Source of the DNA: Cognatazoarcus sp050305135
Lineage (GTDB): Bacteria; Pseudomonadota; Gammaproteobacteria; Burkholderiales; Rhodocyclaceae
Direction: 5' to 3'
Length of the DNA stretch: 64,000 nucleotides
NCBI GenBank assembly: GCA_050305135.1
Contig: JBNLET010000109.1
Span: 1 to 64,000, forward strand
Under the pieces are notes generated by a model. It did no database searches and was not told the DNA's origin. It worked only from the letters and a program-made list of their open reading frames with translations. Made by a program: the position numbers and the translations under genes. Below, piece after piece: positions 39,855 through 48,854 of the stretch (position 1 is the first letter of the stretch; each line of letters opens with the position of its first letter).

Positions 39855-40295
39855 ATGCAAGCCCCCCGGACACCATCAGGCAAAGACTCCGGCACGGAGT
39901 TCCGCATCGCCGTCCGGGTGTACTACGAGGACACCGATGCCGGCGGCGTGGTGTATTACGCGAACTACCTCCGCTTTTGCGAACGGGCCCGCACCGAATG
40001 GTTGCGCGACAGGGGCTTCAGCCAGCGATCGCTGATGACCGAAGCCGGCGTGGCTTTCGTGGTACGCCGGCTGACGGCCGAATACGTCGGATCGGCGAAA
40101 CTCGATGACGTACTGGACGTGTTGACTTCGATCGAACGCCTCGGCGGCGCGAGCATCGTCTTCGTGCAGCGCATCCTGCGGGGTGAGCACTGCCTGTTCG
40201 AGGCCCGCGTCACGGTGGCCTGCATCGACTTGGCGCGGCACGCTGCAACAGCGATTCCGGCCGAGATCCGGCACCGACTGTCACCTTCCAACTGA
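39855..40295 (+). CDS. ybgC: acyl-CoA thioesterase YbgC (Tol-Pal associated)
   Basis: A 146-residue hotdog-fold thioesterase. The catalytic motif VYYEDTDAGGVVYYANYLRF includes the essential Asp, and RARTEWLRD follows. It hydrolyses acyl-CoA or acyl-ACP at the inner face of the membrane. The gene leads the tol operon as in most proteobacteria. ATG 39855 is the only sensible start, and a TAGAAT box lies so close that the transcript may be leaderless. Confidence 0.93.
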   Translation: MQAPRTPSGKDSGTEFRIAVRVYYEDTDAGGVVYYANYLRFCERARTEWLRDRGFSQRSLMTEAGVAFVVRRLTAEYVGSAKLDDVLDVLTSIERLGGASIVFVQRILRGEHCLFEARVTVACIDLARHAATAIPAEIRHRLSPSN

Positions 40296-40308
40296 AGAAG
40301 AAGATCAC

Positions 40309-40983
40309 ATGGAAGTCACCACCGATCTGTCGATCGTCTCGCTGATCAGCAATGCCAGCCTGCTGGTCAAGCTCGTCATGGCGCTACTGCTCGGCGTCTC
40401 GCTGGTGTCCTGGTACTGGATATTCCGCAAGTGGTTCGCGATTCGCAGCGCGCGCAGCAAGACGCTCAAGTTCGAGCGCGATTTCTGGAGCGGCGGCGAC
40501 CTCAACGCGCTGTTCCAGAGTGCTGCCAACGACCGGCACCATTCCGGCCCGATGGAGCGGATCTTCGAGTCCGGCTACCGCGAGTTCGCCAAGCTGCGCA
40601 GCAAGAACGCCGACGGCAACACCACCATCGGCGGCGCCCAGCGCGCGATGCGGGCCACCTACCAGCGTGAGATCGACGATCTGGAGGCGCACCTGGCCTT
40701 TCTCGCCTCGGTCGGTTCGGTCTCGCCCTACGTCGGCCTGTTCGGCACCGTGTGGGGAATCATGAACGCCTTCCGCGGTCTCGCCAACGTGACCTCGGCC
40801 ACCCTCGCCCACGTCGCGCCGGGTATCGCCGAAGCGCTGGTGGCCACCGCCATCGGCCTGTTCGCGGCGATTCCGGCGGTGGTCGCCTACAACCGCTTCG
40901 CCCACGACATCGATCGCCTGTCGGTGAGGCTCGAGAGCTTCATGGAGGAGTTCTCCAACATCCTGCAGAGGCAGTTGCGCTGA
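40309..40983 (+). CDS. tolQ: Tol-Pal system protein TolQ
   Basis: A 224-residue inner-membrane proton-channel subunit of the Tol-Pal envelope-constriction machine. It has three membrane helices (about 12-35, 125-150 and 160-185) and the conserved VSPYVGLFGTVWGIM and GIAEALVATAIGLFAAIPAV segments of the MotA/TolQ/ExbB family. The start is ATG 40309, 13 bases after the ybgC stop. Its stop overlaps the tolR start by one base (TGATG). Confidence 0.95.
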   Translation: MEVTTDLSIVSLISNASLLVKLVMALLLGVSLVSWYWIFRKWFAIRSARSKTLKFERDFWSGGDLNALFQSAANDRHHSGPMERIFESGYREFAKLRSKNADGNTTIGGAQRAMRATYQREIDDLEAHLAFLASVGSVSPYVGLFGTVWGIMNAFRGLANVTSATLAHVAPGIAEALVATAIGLFAAIPAVVAYNRFAHDIDRLSVRLESFMEEFSNILQRQLR

Positions 40984-41387
40984 TGCGAACGCGCCGCTTG
41001 ATGAACCAGATCAACGTCGTGCCCTACATCGACGTGATGCTGGTGCTGCTGGTGATCTTCATGGTCACCGCGCCGATGATCCAGGTCGGCTCGGTGGACC
41101 TGCCGAGCGTCGGCAAGGCTTCCCAGGTGTCGGTCGAACCGATCGAGGTGATCGTGCACGCCGACGGCTCGCTGGCGATCCGCGAACGCGACAAAGCGCC
41201 GATCAAGGTCGCACGCGACGACTTGGTCGGCGAATTGCGCCGGCTGCTGAAGGACGATGCCGAGCACCCGGTGCTGATCGCCGGCGACAAGGCGGTCCGC
41301 TACGAGGCCGTGCTCGACGCGATGGACCTGCTGCAGCGCGAGGGCATCCGCAAGATCGGCCTGCTGGTGCAGCCCGGCAAGACCTGA
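40983..41387 (+). CDS. tolR: Tol-Pal system protein TolR
   Basis: A 134-residue ExbD/TolR-family protein with one membrane helix (about 17-36) carrying the proton-path aspartate in VVPYIDVMLVLLVIFMV. A periplasmic domain that can bind peptidoglycan follows. It works with TolQ to energise TolA. Translation is coupled to tolQ through the TGATG overlap. Confidence 0.95.
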   Translation: MRTRRLMNQINVVPYIDVMLVLLVIFMVTAPMIQVGSVDLPSVGKASQVSVEPIEVIVHADGSLAIRERDKAPIKVARDDLVGELRRLLKDDAEHPVLIAGDKAVRYEAVLDAMDLLQREGIRKIGLLVQPGKT

Positions 41388-41405
41388 GGCGCGGGATTGG
41401 CAGGC

Positions 41406-42281
41406 ATGGTGCGCTATCCGGTCGACCAGAACTCCGGCAAATGGCCGTCGATCTTCTTGACGGTGCTGGTGCATGGCCTGCTGGCGGCCTTTCTCTTCTA
41501 CGGCCTGCACTGGCAGGCCCGGCCGCCGGCGGTGGTGGAGGTCAGCCTGGTGCAGGCCGTGCCGGCTCCGCCGGTCGTGCAGCCGCCCAAGCCGGTGCCG
41601 AAACCGGTCGAACCCCCGCCGGAGCCGAAACCGGAACCGAAGCCCGACCCGGTGCCGGAACCGCCGCCGGCGCCGCCTCCGCCGCGGCTGAAGCCGCCAC
41701 CACCCCCGCCGCCGCCGGCCGAGCCCGAGATCGCGCAGAAGGCGCCGGAGGTGAAGCCGGAACCGAAGCCAGAACCAAAGCCCGAGCCGAAACCAAAGCC
41801 AAAGCCCGAACCGAAGCCGAAACCCGAGCCGAAGCCAAAGCCAAAGCCGAAGGGGCCGACCGCCCAGGAGCTGGCAGCGCGCGAACAGGAAAAGCACATG
41901 CAGGAACTGCTTGCCCAGGAAGCTCAGCTCGCCCGCCAGCAGGCCTTGCTGCGCGAAGAGGCACTGCGCGCCGCCGACGCGCAGAAGGCCGCGCTGCGCT
42001 CGCGCGCGGCGGCCGACTACGCGGCGCGGATCCAGGCCAAGGTGAAAGGCAACATCGTGCTGCCGCCGGGCATCGCCGGCGACCCGTCGGCCATCTTCAT
42101 GGTGGATCAGTTGCCGGACGGCACCGTGATCGACGTCCGCCTGCAGCGCACGTCCGGCAATCCGTCGCTCGACGTGGCGATCGAGCGGGCGATCCACAAA
42201 TCGAGTCCGTTGCCGAAGCCGGGCGACCCGTCGCTCTACACGCGCACGCTGGAACTCCGGTTCTGGCCGCTGCGCGAATGA
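41406..42281 (+). CDS. tolA: Tol-Pal system protein TolA
   Basis: A 291-residue protein with an N-terminal membrane helix (about 15-35), a long Pro/Lys/Glu tract of PEPKP-type repeats (about 50-150) in place of the usual long helix, an Ala/Gln-rich helical part (about 150-215) and a TonB-like C-terminal domain (GDPSAIFMVDQLPDGTVIDV). It bridges the inner membrane to TolB/Pal. I chose ATG 41406. A TTG at 41397 with GAGG upstream is an alternative. Confidence 0.92.
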   Translation: MVRYPVDQNSGKWPSIFLTVLVHGLLAAFLFYGLHWQARPPAVVEVSLVQAVPAPPVVQPPKPVPKPVEPPPEPKPEPKPDPVPEPPPAPPPPRLKPPPPPPPPAEPEIAQKAPEVKPEPKPEPKPEPKPKPKPEPKPKPEPKPKPKPKGPTAQELAAREQEKHMQELLAQEAQLARQQALLREEALRAADAQKAALRSRAAADYAARIQAKVKGNIVLPPGIAGDPSAIFMVDQLPDGTVIDVRLQRTSGNPSLDVAIERAIHKSSPLPKPGDPSLYTRTLELRFWPLRE

Positions 42282-42321
42282 GTGTTGCACAACGCCGGGC
42301 GACCGAGAGGAATGACTCGGC

Positions 42322-42327
42322 TATAAT
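42322..42327 (+). promoter_or_regulatory. candidate internal -10 before tolB
   Basis: A perfect TATAAT lies 21 bases upstream of the tolB ATG, between tolA and tolB. It may give tolB-pal-cpoB a second promoter. The -35 is not convincing. Confidence 0.5.
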
Positions 42328-42348
42328 CGCGCGAACCGGAAAACCGTT

Positions 42349-43626
42349 ATGAAACATAAACTTTTCGCACACATCCTGTTGCTGGTCGTATTCCTGGCCG
42401 GCAGCGTGGCCGCCCGCGCCCAGCTGTCGATCGAAATCACCGGCGCCGGCGCCAACCAGATTCCCGTCGCGGTGGCCCGCTTCGAAGGTGAAACCGCGCT
42501 GCCGGCGGCGGTCACCGAGGTGGTGCGGGCCGACCTGTTGCGCAGCGGCCTGTTCTCGATGATCGAGACCGGACCGCAGCCGATCGGCGAATCGACGCTG
42601 CCGGACCTGGCCAATTTCCGTATCCGCGGTGCAGATGCGATGCTGGTCGGATCGGTCGTGCCGCTGGACGGCAAGCGCTTCGAAGTACGCTTCCGGCTGT
42701 TCGACACGCAGCGCCAGGCCGAACTCGGCGCGCTGGCGCTGCGCATGAACGCCAGCCAGCACCGCGCCACCGGCCACCGCATCGCGGACTACGTCTATCA
42801 GAAGCTGACCGGCCTGCCGGGCGTGTTCTCGACCCGCATCGCCTACGTGGTCAAGACCGGCAAGCGCTACCAGCTGCAGATCGCCGATGCCGACGGCGAA
42901 AACCCACAGACCGCGCTCGCCTCGCACGAACCGATCATTTCGCCGGCCTGGTCGCCGGACGGCAGCAAGCTCGCCTACGTCTCGTTCGAGGCCAAGAAAC
43001 CGGTGGTCTACATCCATTCGCTGGCCACCGGCCTGCGCAGCGTGGTCGCCAATTTCAAGGGTTCGAACTCGGCACCGGCCTGGTCGCCGGACGGCCAGCG
43101 GCTGGCGGTGGTACTGACCAAGGACGGCCAGTCCCAACTCTATACCGTCAATGCCGATGGTTCGGGCGTCAAGCGCATCGCCTCGTCGAGCGGCATCGAC
43201 ACCGAGCCGGCCTGGTCGTCCGACGGCAAGTGGATCTATTTCACGTCCGATCGCGGCGGCAGCCCGCAGATCTACCGCATCGACCCGCAAGGCAGGAACC
43301 TGCAGCGGATCAGCTTCGACGGCAGCTATAACGTCACGCCGCGTCCCTCGCCGGACAACCGCAGCCTGGCCTTCGTGACCCGCAGCGACGGCCGCTTCCA
43401 GGTCGCGGTGATGGATCTCGCCTCGCACCAGGTGACCGTCCTGACGGACACCGCGCGGGACGAGTCGCCGAGTTTTTCCCCCAACGGGCGAATGATCCTT
43501 TACGCCACCGAGACGGGTGGGCGCGGCGTGCTGGCGGCGGTATCCTCCGACGGCCGCGTCAAGCAGCGCCTTTCCGTTCAAGCGGCAGACGTCCGCGAAC
43601 CGGCTTGGGGCCCGTTGCCCCAGTAA
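42349..43626 (+). CDS. tolB: Tol-Pal system periplasmic protein TolB
   Basis: A 425-residue periplasmic protein. The signal peptide spans residues 1-24 (ending AARA), an N-terminal alpha/beta domain follows (to about 155), and the C-terminal six-bladed beta-propeller has repeated PAWSPDG, PAWSSDG and SFSPNG blade motifs. TolB links Pal and TolA. Its position before pal and behind tolA is standard. Confidence 0.96.
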   Translation: MKHKLFAHILLLVVFLAGSVAARAQLSIEITGAGANQIPVAVARFEGETALPAAVTEVVRADLLRSGLFSMIETGPQPIGESTLPDLANFRIRGADAMLVGSVVPLDGKRFEVRFRLFDTQRQAELGALALRMNASQHRATGHRIADYVYQKLTGLPGVFSTRIAYVVKTGKRYQLQIADADGENPQTALASHEPIISPAWSPDGSKLAYVSFEAKKPVVYIHSLATGLRSVVANFKGSNSAPAWSPDGQRLAVVLTKDGQSQLYTVNADGSGVKRIASSSGIDTEPAWSSDGKWIYFTSDRGGSPQIYRIDPQGRNLQRISFDGSYNVTPRPSPDNRSLAFVTRSDGRFQVAVMDLASHQVTVLTDTARDESPSFSPNGRMILYATETGGRGVLAAVSSDGRVKQRLSVQAADVREPAWGPLPQ

Positions 43627-43654
43627 CTGAATGACAAAACAAGAGGAGCCTTCG

Positions 43655-44197
43655 ATGCGCAAGATTCTAGCTGTACCCGCCCTTCTGACTGCCCTGCTGG
43701 CGGGCTGCGGATCCACGCCGATGAACGCCGAGCAAGGCGGCGCCGCGGTCGAGGATCGCAGCGCCACGACAGTCGAAACGCCGCAGGTGCAGACCGTGAC
43801 CCCGAGCGAGCGCAACGGCTCCTCCGGCCTGGAGGAATTGACCAATCCGAACAGCCCGCTGTCCAAGCGCAGCGTGTATTTCGATTTCGACAGCTTCGTG
43901 CTGCGGCCCGAGTTCCAACCGCTGGTGGAGGCCCACGCCCGCTTCCTGCTGGCGCATTCCGACGTGCGCATGCTGATCCAGGGCAACGCCGACGAACGCG
44001 GCAGCCGCGAATACAACCTCGCCCTCGGCCAGAAGCGAGCCGACGCGCTGCGCCGCGCACTGAGCCTGCTGGGCGTGTCGGACTCGCAGATCGAGTCGGT
44101 CAGCCTGGGCGAGGAGAAGCCGCGCTGCACCGATTCGAGCGAGCAATGCTGGGCCGAGAACCGGCGCGCCGACATGCTCTATACGGGTGAGTTTTGA
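43655..44197 (+). CDS. pal: peptidoglycan-associated lipoprotein Pal
   Basis: A 180-residue outer-membrane lipoprotein. The lipobox LLAGC places the acylated cysteine at residue 18, and the OmpA-like C-terminal domain contains the diaminopimelate-binding NADERGSREYNLALGQKRA. It anchors the outer membrane to peptidoglycan and partners TolB. The start ATG 43655 follows AAGAGGAG. A longer frame from 43631 lacks a ribosome site. Confidence 0.95.
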   Translation: MRKILAVPALLTALLAGCGSTPMNAEQGGAAVEDRSATTVETPQVQTVTPSERNGSSGLEELTNPNSPLSKRSVYFDFDSFVLRPEFQPLVEAHARFLLAHSDVRMLIQGNADERGSREYNLALGQKRADALRRALSLLGVSDSQIESVSLGEEKPRCTDSSEQCWAENRRADMLYTGEF

Positions 44198-44934
44198 TGG
44201 CCGTGCGCAGCCGCTACGCGGCGGCGGTGGTCGCAGTCGGGCTGGCGATCGCCTGCCCGGCCGCGGCCGGCATGTTCGACGATGAGGAGGCGCGCAAGGA
44301 GATCATCCGCCTGCGCGACAGCTACGGACAACGGCTCGACGAGCTCGAGACCACCTCGCGCGCCCAGTTCGAACTGGCCAACGAACTCGAGGCCCTGAAG
44401 GCCGAGATCGCAAAGCTGCGGGGCCAGGTCGAGGTACTGACCTACCAGCTCGATGCCGCCGACAAGCGGCAGAAGGACTTCTACGTCGACCTGGACAACC
44501 GCCTGCGCAAGATCGAGAACGCCGCGCTGACGCCGTCCTCGAGCGCACAGCCGATCGATCCGGTGGCCGAGGCGCGCGACTACGAAGGCGCGCTCGGGCT
44601 GCTGAAGGCCGGCAAGAACCGCGAAGCCGGCGCCGCGTTCGAGGCCTTCATCGCCGCCTACCCGGGCAGCAGCTTCCTGCCGAGTGCGCATTTCTGGGCC
44701 GGCAACGCCTGGTTCCAGGAGCGCGAGGCGGCGCGTGCCAGCGATCTGTATCGCAAGGTGGCGGAGCAGTGGCCGAACGACCCGCGCGCGCCGGATGCGC
44801 TGCTGGGGCTGGCCAGCAGCCAGCAGGCGATGGGCGACGGCAAGGGCGCCAAGGAGACGCTGAACGGCATCCTGCAGAAATATCCGGACAGCTCGGCCGC
44901 CCAGATGGCCAAGCAGCGCCTGGGCAAGAAGTAG
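44197..44934 (+). CDS. cpoB: cell division coordinator CpoB (YbgF)
   Basis: A 245-residue periplasmic protein with a signal peptide (1-24), an N-terminal trimerising coiled coil (about 30-105) and a C-terminal TPR domain (about 125-245, DYEGALGLLKAGKNREAGAAFEAF). It coordinates PBP1B and Tol activity at the septum. The ATG at 44197 overlaps the pal stop by one base. Confidence 0.94.
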   Translation: MAVRSRYAAAVVAVGLAIACPAAAGMFDDEEARKEIIRLRDSYGQRLDELETTSRAQFELANELEALKAEIAKLRGQVEVLTYQLDAADKRQKDFYVDLDNRLRKIENAALTPSSSAQPIDPVAEARDYEGALGLLKAGKNREAGAAFEAFIAAYPGSSFLPSAHFWAGNAWFQEREAARASDLYRKVAEQWPNDPRAPDALLGLASSQQAMGDGKGAKETLNGILQKYPDSSAAQMAKQRLGKK

Positions 44935-44937
44935 GGC

Positions 44938-45606
44938 GTGGTTGCCGCCACCGGGATCGATCGCTCGATCGCGCTCAGGCTGACCGAGATCTTCCTGTCG
45001 CTGCAGGGGGAATCGACCCGGGTCGGCCTGCCGACGGTGTTCGTGCGTCTGACCGGCTGTCCGCTGCGCTGCAGCTGGTGCGACACCAGCTACGCCTTCG
45101 AGGGCGGCAACAGCGTCACGATCGGCGAAGCGCTCGAGCGGGTGGCGGAATACCGCGTCAACACGGTCTGTGTCACCGGCGGCGAACCGCTTGCCCAGGC
45201 TGCCTGCCTGCCGCTCCTGAGCGCGCTGTGCGACGCCGGCCATTCGGTGTCGCTGGAGACCAGCGGCGCGCTCGACATCGGCGGCGTGGACCCGCGCGTG
45301 TCGCGCATCGTCGACATCAAGCCGCCGGGTTCCGGCGAAGTGGGCCGCAATCGGCGCGAGAACCTGGCCCTGCTGCGGCCGGGCGACGAACTCAAGTTCG
45401 TGCTGGCGGACGAAAACGACTACCTCTGGGCCCGCACCCGGATCGACGCCGAGCGGCTGGACGAGCGCTGCGAAGTGCTGATGTCGCCGGTCCATGGCCG
45501 GCTGGATCCGGCCGCGCTGGCCGAATGGATCCTGCGCGACCGGCTGCCGGTGCGGATGCAGTTGCAGCTGCACAAACTGATCTGGGGCAACGAACCCGGC
45601 CGCTGA
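44938..45606 (+). CDS. queE: 7-carboxy-7-deazaguanine synthase QueE
   Basis: A 222-residue radical-SAM enzyme in queuosine/7-deazaguanine synthesis. It converts 6-carboxytetrahydropterin to 7-carboxy-7-deazaguanine. The cluster cysteines are Cys41, Cys45 and Cys48 in TGCPLRCSWCDTSYAF, followed by VCVTGGEPL. The start is GTG 44938, three bases after the cpoB stop. Pairing with queC and placement behind cpoB are typical of proteobacteria. Confidence 0.94.
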   Translation: MVAATGIDRSIALRLTEIFLSLQGESTRVGLPTVFVRLTGCPLRCSWCDTSYAFEGGNSVTIGEALERVAEYRVNTVCVTGGEPLAQAACLPLLSALCDAGHSVSLETSGALDIGGVDPRVSRIVDIKPPGSGEVGRNRRENLALLRPGDELKFVLADENDYLWARTRIDAERLDERCEVLMSPVHGRLDPAALAEWILRDRLPVRMQLQLHKLIWGNEPGR

Positions 45607-45640
45607 CGCGGCCATGCCGCAGCAAGCGAGGAATACCGCC

Positions 45641-46351
45641 GTGCCGAGCCGTCATAGCAAGAAATCCAAGCCCGCCGTCGTGCTGTTGTCGGGCGGCCTG
45701 GACTCGACCACCTGCCTGGCGATCGCCCGCGACCAGGGCTACCGCTGCCATGCGCTGTCGGTCGAGTACGGCCAGCGCCATGCGGCGGAACTGACCGCCT
45801 CGCGCCGCGTGGCGCAGGCCTTCGAGGTCGCGGAGCACCGCTTCGCACGGGTCGACCTGGGCCAGTTCGGCGGCTCGGCGCTGACCGACAACGGCATCGC
45901 GGTACCGATGGAAGGACCCCAGCCGGGCGTCATCCCGGTCACCTACGTGCCTGCCCGCAATACCGTGATGCTGTCGCTGGCCTTGGGCTGGGCCGAAGTA
46001 CTCGGCGCCACCGACCTCTTCATCGGCGTCAACGCGATCGACTATTCCGGCTACCCGGACTGCCGGCCCGAATACGTCAAGGCCTTCGAGACGATGGCCA
46101 ACCTCGGCACCAAGGCCGGTGTCGAGGGCGCGCGGATCCGCATCCATACCCCGCTGATCGACCTCTCCAAGGCCGAGATCATCGATCTGGGGGCCCGCCT
46201 GGGCGTCGACTACGGACTGACGGTATCCTGCTACCAGGCCGACAGCTCGGGCCGCGCATGCGGCGCCTGCGATGCCTGCCGGCTGCGGCACGCCGGCTTC
46301 GTCGAGGCCGGCGTGGTCGATCCGACGCCGTATACCCATCCGCCGGTTTGA
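45641..46351 (+). CDS. queC: 7-cyano-7-deazaguanine synthase QueC
   Basis: A 236-residue ATP-dependent ligase that turns the QueE product into preQ0. The PP-loop SGGLDS is at about 17-22, followed by VEYGQRHAAEL and VPARNTVMLSLALGWAE. A C-terminal zinc site CGACDACRLR follows an upstream SCYQ. I prefer GTG 45641, which has GAGGA in place, over the in-frame ATG 45614, which has no ribosome site. Confidence 0.94.
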   Translation: MPSRHSKKSKPAVVLLSGGLDSTTCLAIARDQGYRCHALSVEYGQRHAAELTASRRVAQAFEVAEHRFARVDLGQFGGSALTDNGIAVPMEGPQPGVIPVTYVPARNTVMLSLALGWAEVLGATDLFIGVNAIDYSGYPDCRPEYVKAFETMANLGTKAGVEGARIRIHTPLIDLSKAEIIDLGARLGVDYGLTVSCYQADSSGRACGACDACRLRHAGFVEAGVVDPTPYTHPPV

Positions 46352-46367
46352 TGCATTCGCACATGCG

Positions 46368-46396
46368 TTGACCGCCCGATAAGCCACATCTATAAT
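46368..46396 (+). promoter_or_regulatory. sigma-70 promoter of tRNA-Lys
   Basis: TTGACC (46368-46373), a 17-base spacer and a perfect TATAAT (46391-46396) stand 15 bases before the tRNA. This is the clearest promoter in the window. Confidence 0.9.
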
Positions 46397-46411
46397 TCGC
46401 GCCTCTTTACC

Positions 46412-46487
46412 GGGTCGTTAGCTCAGCTGGTAGAGCAGCGGACTTTTAATCCGTTGGTCGCAGGTTCGAACCCTGCACGACCCACCA
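46412..46487 (+). tRNA. tRNA-Lys (anticodon TTT)
   Basis: The 76-base cloverleaf has an acceptor stem GGGTCGT pairing with ACGACCC, D-arm GCTCAGCTGGTAGAGC, anticodon loop ACTTTTAAT with TTT, T-arm GCAGGTTCGAACCCTGC and an encoded CCA end. It has its own promoter and terminator. Confidence 0.97.
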
Positions 46488-46495
46488 GCATCGAA

Positions 46496-46531
46496 CAGAA
46501 AGCCCAGCCATCCGGCTGGGCTTTCTGTTTT
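46496..46531 (+). terminator. intrinsic terminator after tRNA-Lys
   Basis: A perfect 14-bp stem (CAGAAAGCCCAGCC with GGCTGGGCTTTCTG) encloses the 4-base loop ATCC and is followed by TTTT, 8 bases after the tRNA CCA end. Confidence 0.92.
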
Positions 46532-46706
46532 CCGCCGTCGCCGGCAGGACGATCGCCCGGGCTGCCATTTCGCTGTCGGCGGGCCGGCCCGGCGGCGCGG
46601 ATAATGCTCCGCAGCTCCAAATACCACACGGACGGCGGGTCGAATATGTCTTACGCTGTTAGCCCCTGCACGCCCGATGGCCACAAGCCAGGGAGGGAGC
46701 CGATCC

Positions 46707-46982
46707 ATGACCACGGCCAACGTGACCGAAACGCAAGCGCTGTACCGGCGCTTTCCACATCTGATCCGCATCGAATTGCTGTGGGGCAGTCTCGAATGCC
46801 GGCGGTTCCTGGCCGGCCTGCTGACCGATGAGCGCGGCGAACACCGCTCCGGCTTTCCCGCCCAGCATGCCAAGACCATCTTGTCGCTGCTGATGGAGCA
46901 CGACGAGACATTCCCGGAATTCGATACCAGCGCCGGCTCTGGCATCTGGTATGACGCCTATCAGCGCAGCGACCTGCGCTGA
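46707..46982 (+). CDS. small hypothetical protein
   Basis: A 91-residue soluble protein with no signal or membrane segment. It is rich in aromatic and charged residues (ALYRRFPHLIRIELLWG, FDTSAGSGIWYDAYQRSD). A strong GGGAGGGAG site precedes ATG 46707. Family not recognised. The next gene starts 15 bp downstream, so the two may be cotranscribed. Confidence 0.7.
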   Translation: MTTANVTETQALYRRFPHLIRIELLWGSLECRRFLAGLLTDERGEHRSGFPAQHAKTILSLLMEHDETFPEFDTSAGSGIWYDAYQRSDLR

Positions 46983-46997
46983 TATAGTCGGCCCTCG

Positions 46998-47324
46998 ATG
47001 GGTTGGAAACTGCTGACGCGACGGAGCACGCTGCTCGAGGCGCAACACTGCGCCAACCTGCTGGAATCGGCAGGCATCCGCACGCAGGTGCGCAACAGCT
47101 ACCTGGCCGGTGCGCTGGGCGAGATCCCGCAGGTCGAGGCCTGGCCCCAGGTGTGGATTCCGCAGGCGCAGGACAGCGAGGCCGCGCTGGCCAGGCTGCG
47201 CGAAGCCAGCGCCGAGCTGGCCGGACATGCGCCGAGCTGGACCTGCCCGGGCTGCGGCGAGCGCATCGAGCCGCAGTTCGCCGCCTGCTGGCAATGCGGC
47301 AGGGCCCGGCCGGGGACGGATTGA
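46998..47324 (+). CDS. DUF2007-like protein with C-terminal zinc ribbon
   Basis: A 108-residue protein. The first 70 residues fit the DUF2007 'putative signal-transducing' fold (LLEAQHCANLLESAGIRTQVRN.YLAGALGEIP). The C-terminus holds a zinc-ribbon pair CPGCGERIEPQFAACWQCG. Function unknown. TATAGT lies 9 bases before the ATG and might be a -10 giving a very short leader. It converges with the glutathione reductase gene, 7 bp apart. Confidence 0.82.
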   Translation: MGWKLLTRRSTLLEAQHCANLLESAGIRTQVRNSYLAGALGEIPQVEAWPQVWIPQAQDSEAALARLREASAELAGHAPSWTCPGCGERIEPQFAACWQCGRARPGTD

Positions 47325-47331
47325 GCGGCGC

Positions 47332-48687
47332 TCAGCCGCGCGGCGTGCGCAGCAGCACGAATTCCTCGGCGGTGGTCGGATGCACGGCCAGCGTACGGTC
47401 CAGGTCCGCCTTCTTCGCCCCCATCGTGATCGCCACCGCCAGCGCCTGCATGATCTCGGCCGCATCGGGCCCGATCATGTGGGCGCCCAGCACCCGGTCG
47501 CTGGCGCGATCGACCACCACCTTCATGTAGGCCCGCTCCTGGCGGCCCGAAATGGTGTTCCTCATCGGCCGAAAGCCGGCCTCGAAGATTTCGCATTCGT
47601 GCCCCGCCGCCACCGCCGCGGCCTCGCCGAGGCCGATCGTCGCGATCTGCGGCTGAGAGAATACCGCCGTCGCGATCAGCCCGTGGTCCACCGCCTGCTC
47701 GCGGCCACCGAACTCGGTGTCGGCGAAGGCCCGCCCCTCGGCGATCGCCACCGGCGTCAGGTTGGCCCGGTCGGTGACGTCGCCGACCGCGAAGATGCTT
47801 GCCACCGAGCTGCGCGAGAAGCGGTCCACCTCGATCGCGCCGCCGGGTTCGCGCGTCCTGACGCCGACCGCCTCGAGGCCGAGGCCGGCGGTGTTCGGAT
47901 GGCGCCCGAGCGCGCACAGCACCGCATCGGCCTCGATCTCGTTGCCTGCGCCGTCGCTCGCCACGTAGCGCTCGCCGCGCCGCGCCAGCCGCTGCGGCGC
48001 GAAACCGGGCCGCAGCGCGATGCCGCGCCCGTCCATCGCCTCCGCCAGCCGACGGCGGATGTCGTCGTCGAAACCGCGCAGCGGCAGTTCCGCCCGGTAG
48101 GCCTGCGTCACCGCACTGCCGAAGCCGCGGAAGATGCCGGCAAACTCGACCGCGATGTAGCCGCCGCCGAGCACCAGCAAGTGTCCTGGCTGCCGCTGCA
48201 GATCCAGCAGGCGATCCGAATCGAGCGCCAGTTCGATGCCTTCGATCGGCGGCCGGCTGACCGCGCCGCCGGTCGCCACCAGGATCCGTCCGGCGGTGAT
48301 GCGTCGCCCGCCCACTTCGACGGTATGCGGATCGACGATGCGGCCGAAGCCTTCGATCAGCGTCACGCCGCCGTCGGCCAGCATGCGCCGGTAGATGCCC
48401 TCTAGCCGCTCGGTCTCGGTGTTCTTGGCGCCGATCAGCGCGGCCAGATCGAAGCTCGGCTGGCCGAATCGCCAGCCGTAGGCGCCGGCATCCTCGAACG
48501 CTTCGCCGAACTGCGAGGCGTACATCAGGATCTTCTTCGGCACGCAGCCGCGGATCACGCAGGTGCCGCCGACGCGGCTGCCCTCGCAGATCGCCACGCG
48601 CGCGCCGTGCAGCGCGGCGCGGCGGCTGGCGGCGACGCCGCCGGAACCGGCGCCGATCGTGAACAGGTCATAGTCGAAGCGGATCAT
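47332..48687 (-). CDS. gor: glutathione-disulfide reductase
   Basis: A 451-residue FAD/NADPH disulfide reductase that keeps glutathione reduced. The FAD motif GAGSGGVAASRRAA, redox-active GGTCVIRGCVPKK, second dinucleotide fold LVLGGGYIAVEFAG, FAVGDVT and the C-terminal HPTTAEEFVLL with the catalytic histidine are all intact. The CVIRGCVPKK form is that of the plant/alphaproteobacterial-type enzymes. The ATG at 48687 sits behind GGAGGAA, and a longer open frame is ignored. Confidence 0.94.
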   Translation of the reverse strand: MIRFDYDLFTIGAGSGGVAASRRAALHGARVAICEGSRVGGTCVIRGCVPKKILMYASQFGEAFEDAGAYGWRFGQPSFDLAALIGAKNTETERLEGIYRRMLADGGVTLIEGFGRIVDPHTVEVGGRRITAGRILVATGGAVSRPPIEGIELALDSDRLLDLQRQPGHLLVLGGGYIAVEFAGIFRGFGSAVTQAYRAELPLRGFDDDIRRRLAEAMDGRGIALRPGFAPQRLARRGERYVASDGAGNEIEADAVLCALGRHPNTAGLGLEAVGVRTREPGGAIEVDRFSRSSVASIFAVGDVTDRANLTPVAIAEGRAFADTEFGGREQAVDHGLIATAVFSQPQIATIGLGEAAAVAAGHECEIFEAGFRPMRNTISGRQERAYMKVVVDRASDRVLGAHMIGPDAAEIMQALAVAITMGAKKADLDRTLAVHPTTAEEFVLLRTPRG

Positions 48688-48854
48688 GCCGATTCCTCCA
48701 TCGATTCCACCGCCCAGCGGCCGTCCCGACCGCCGCGGGCGACCCGCCGGCGGCATCCGAAGCGGATAGTGCCGGCCATTGCAGGCTAAACTTGGGTCAA
48801 TATACGTGCGGACGGAGTATCCGCGCGAATCCTTACCGGGATGGAGACGATCCG

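Noticed and set aside
41750..41860. Dense short repeats that look like a microsatellite
   Set aside because: They encode the Pro-Lys-Glu tract of TolA, a normal feature of such periplasm-spanning proteins.
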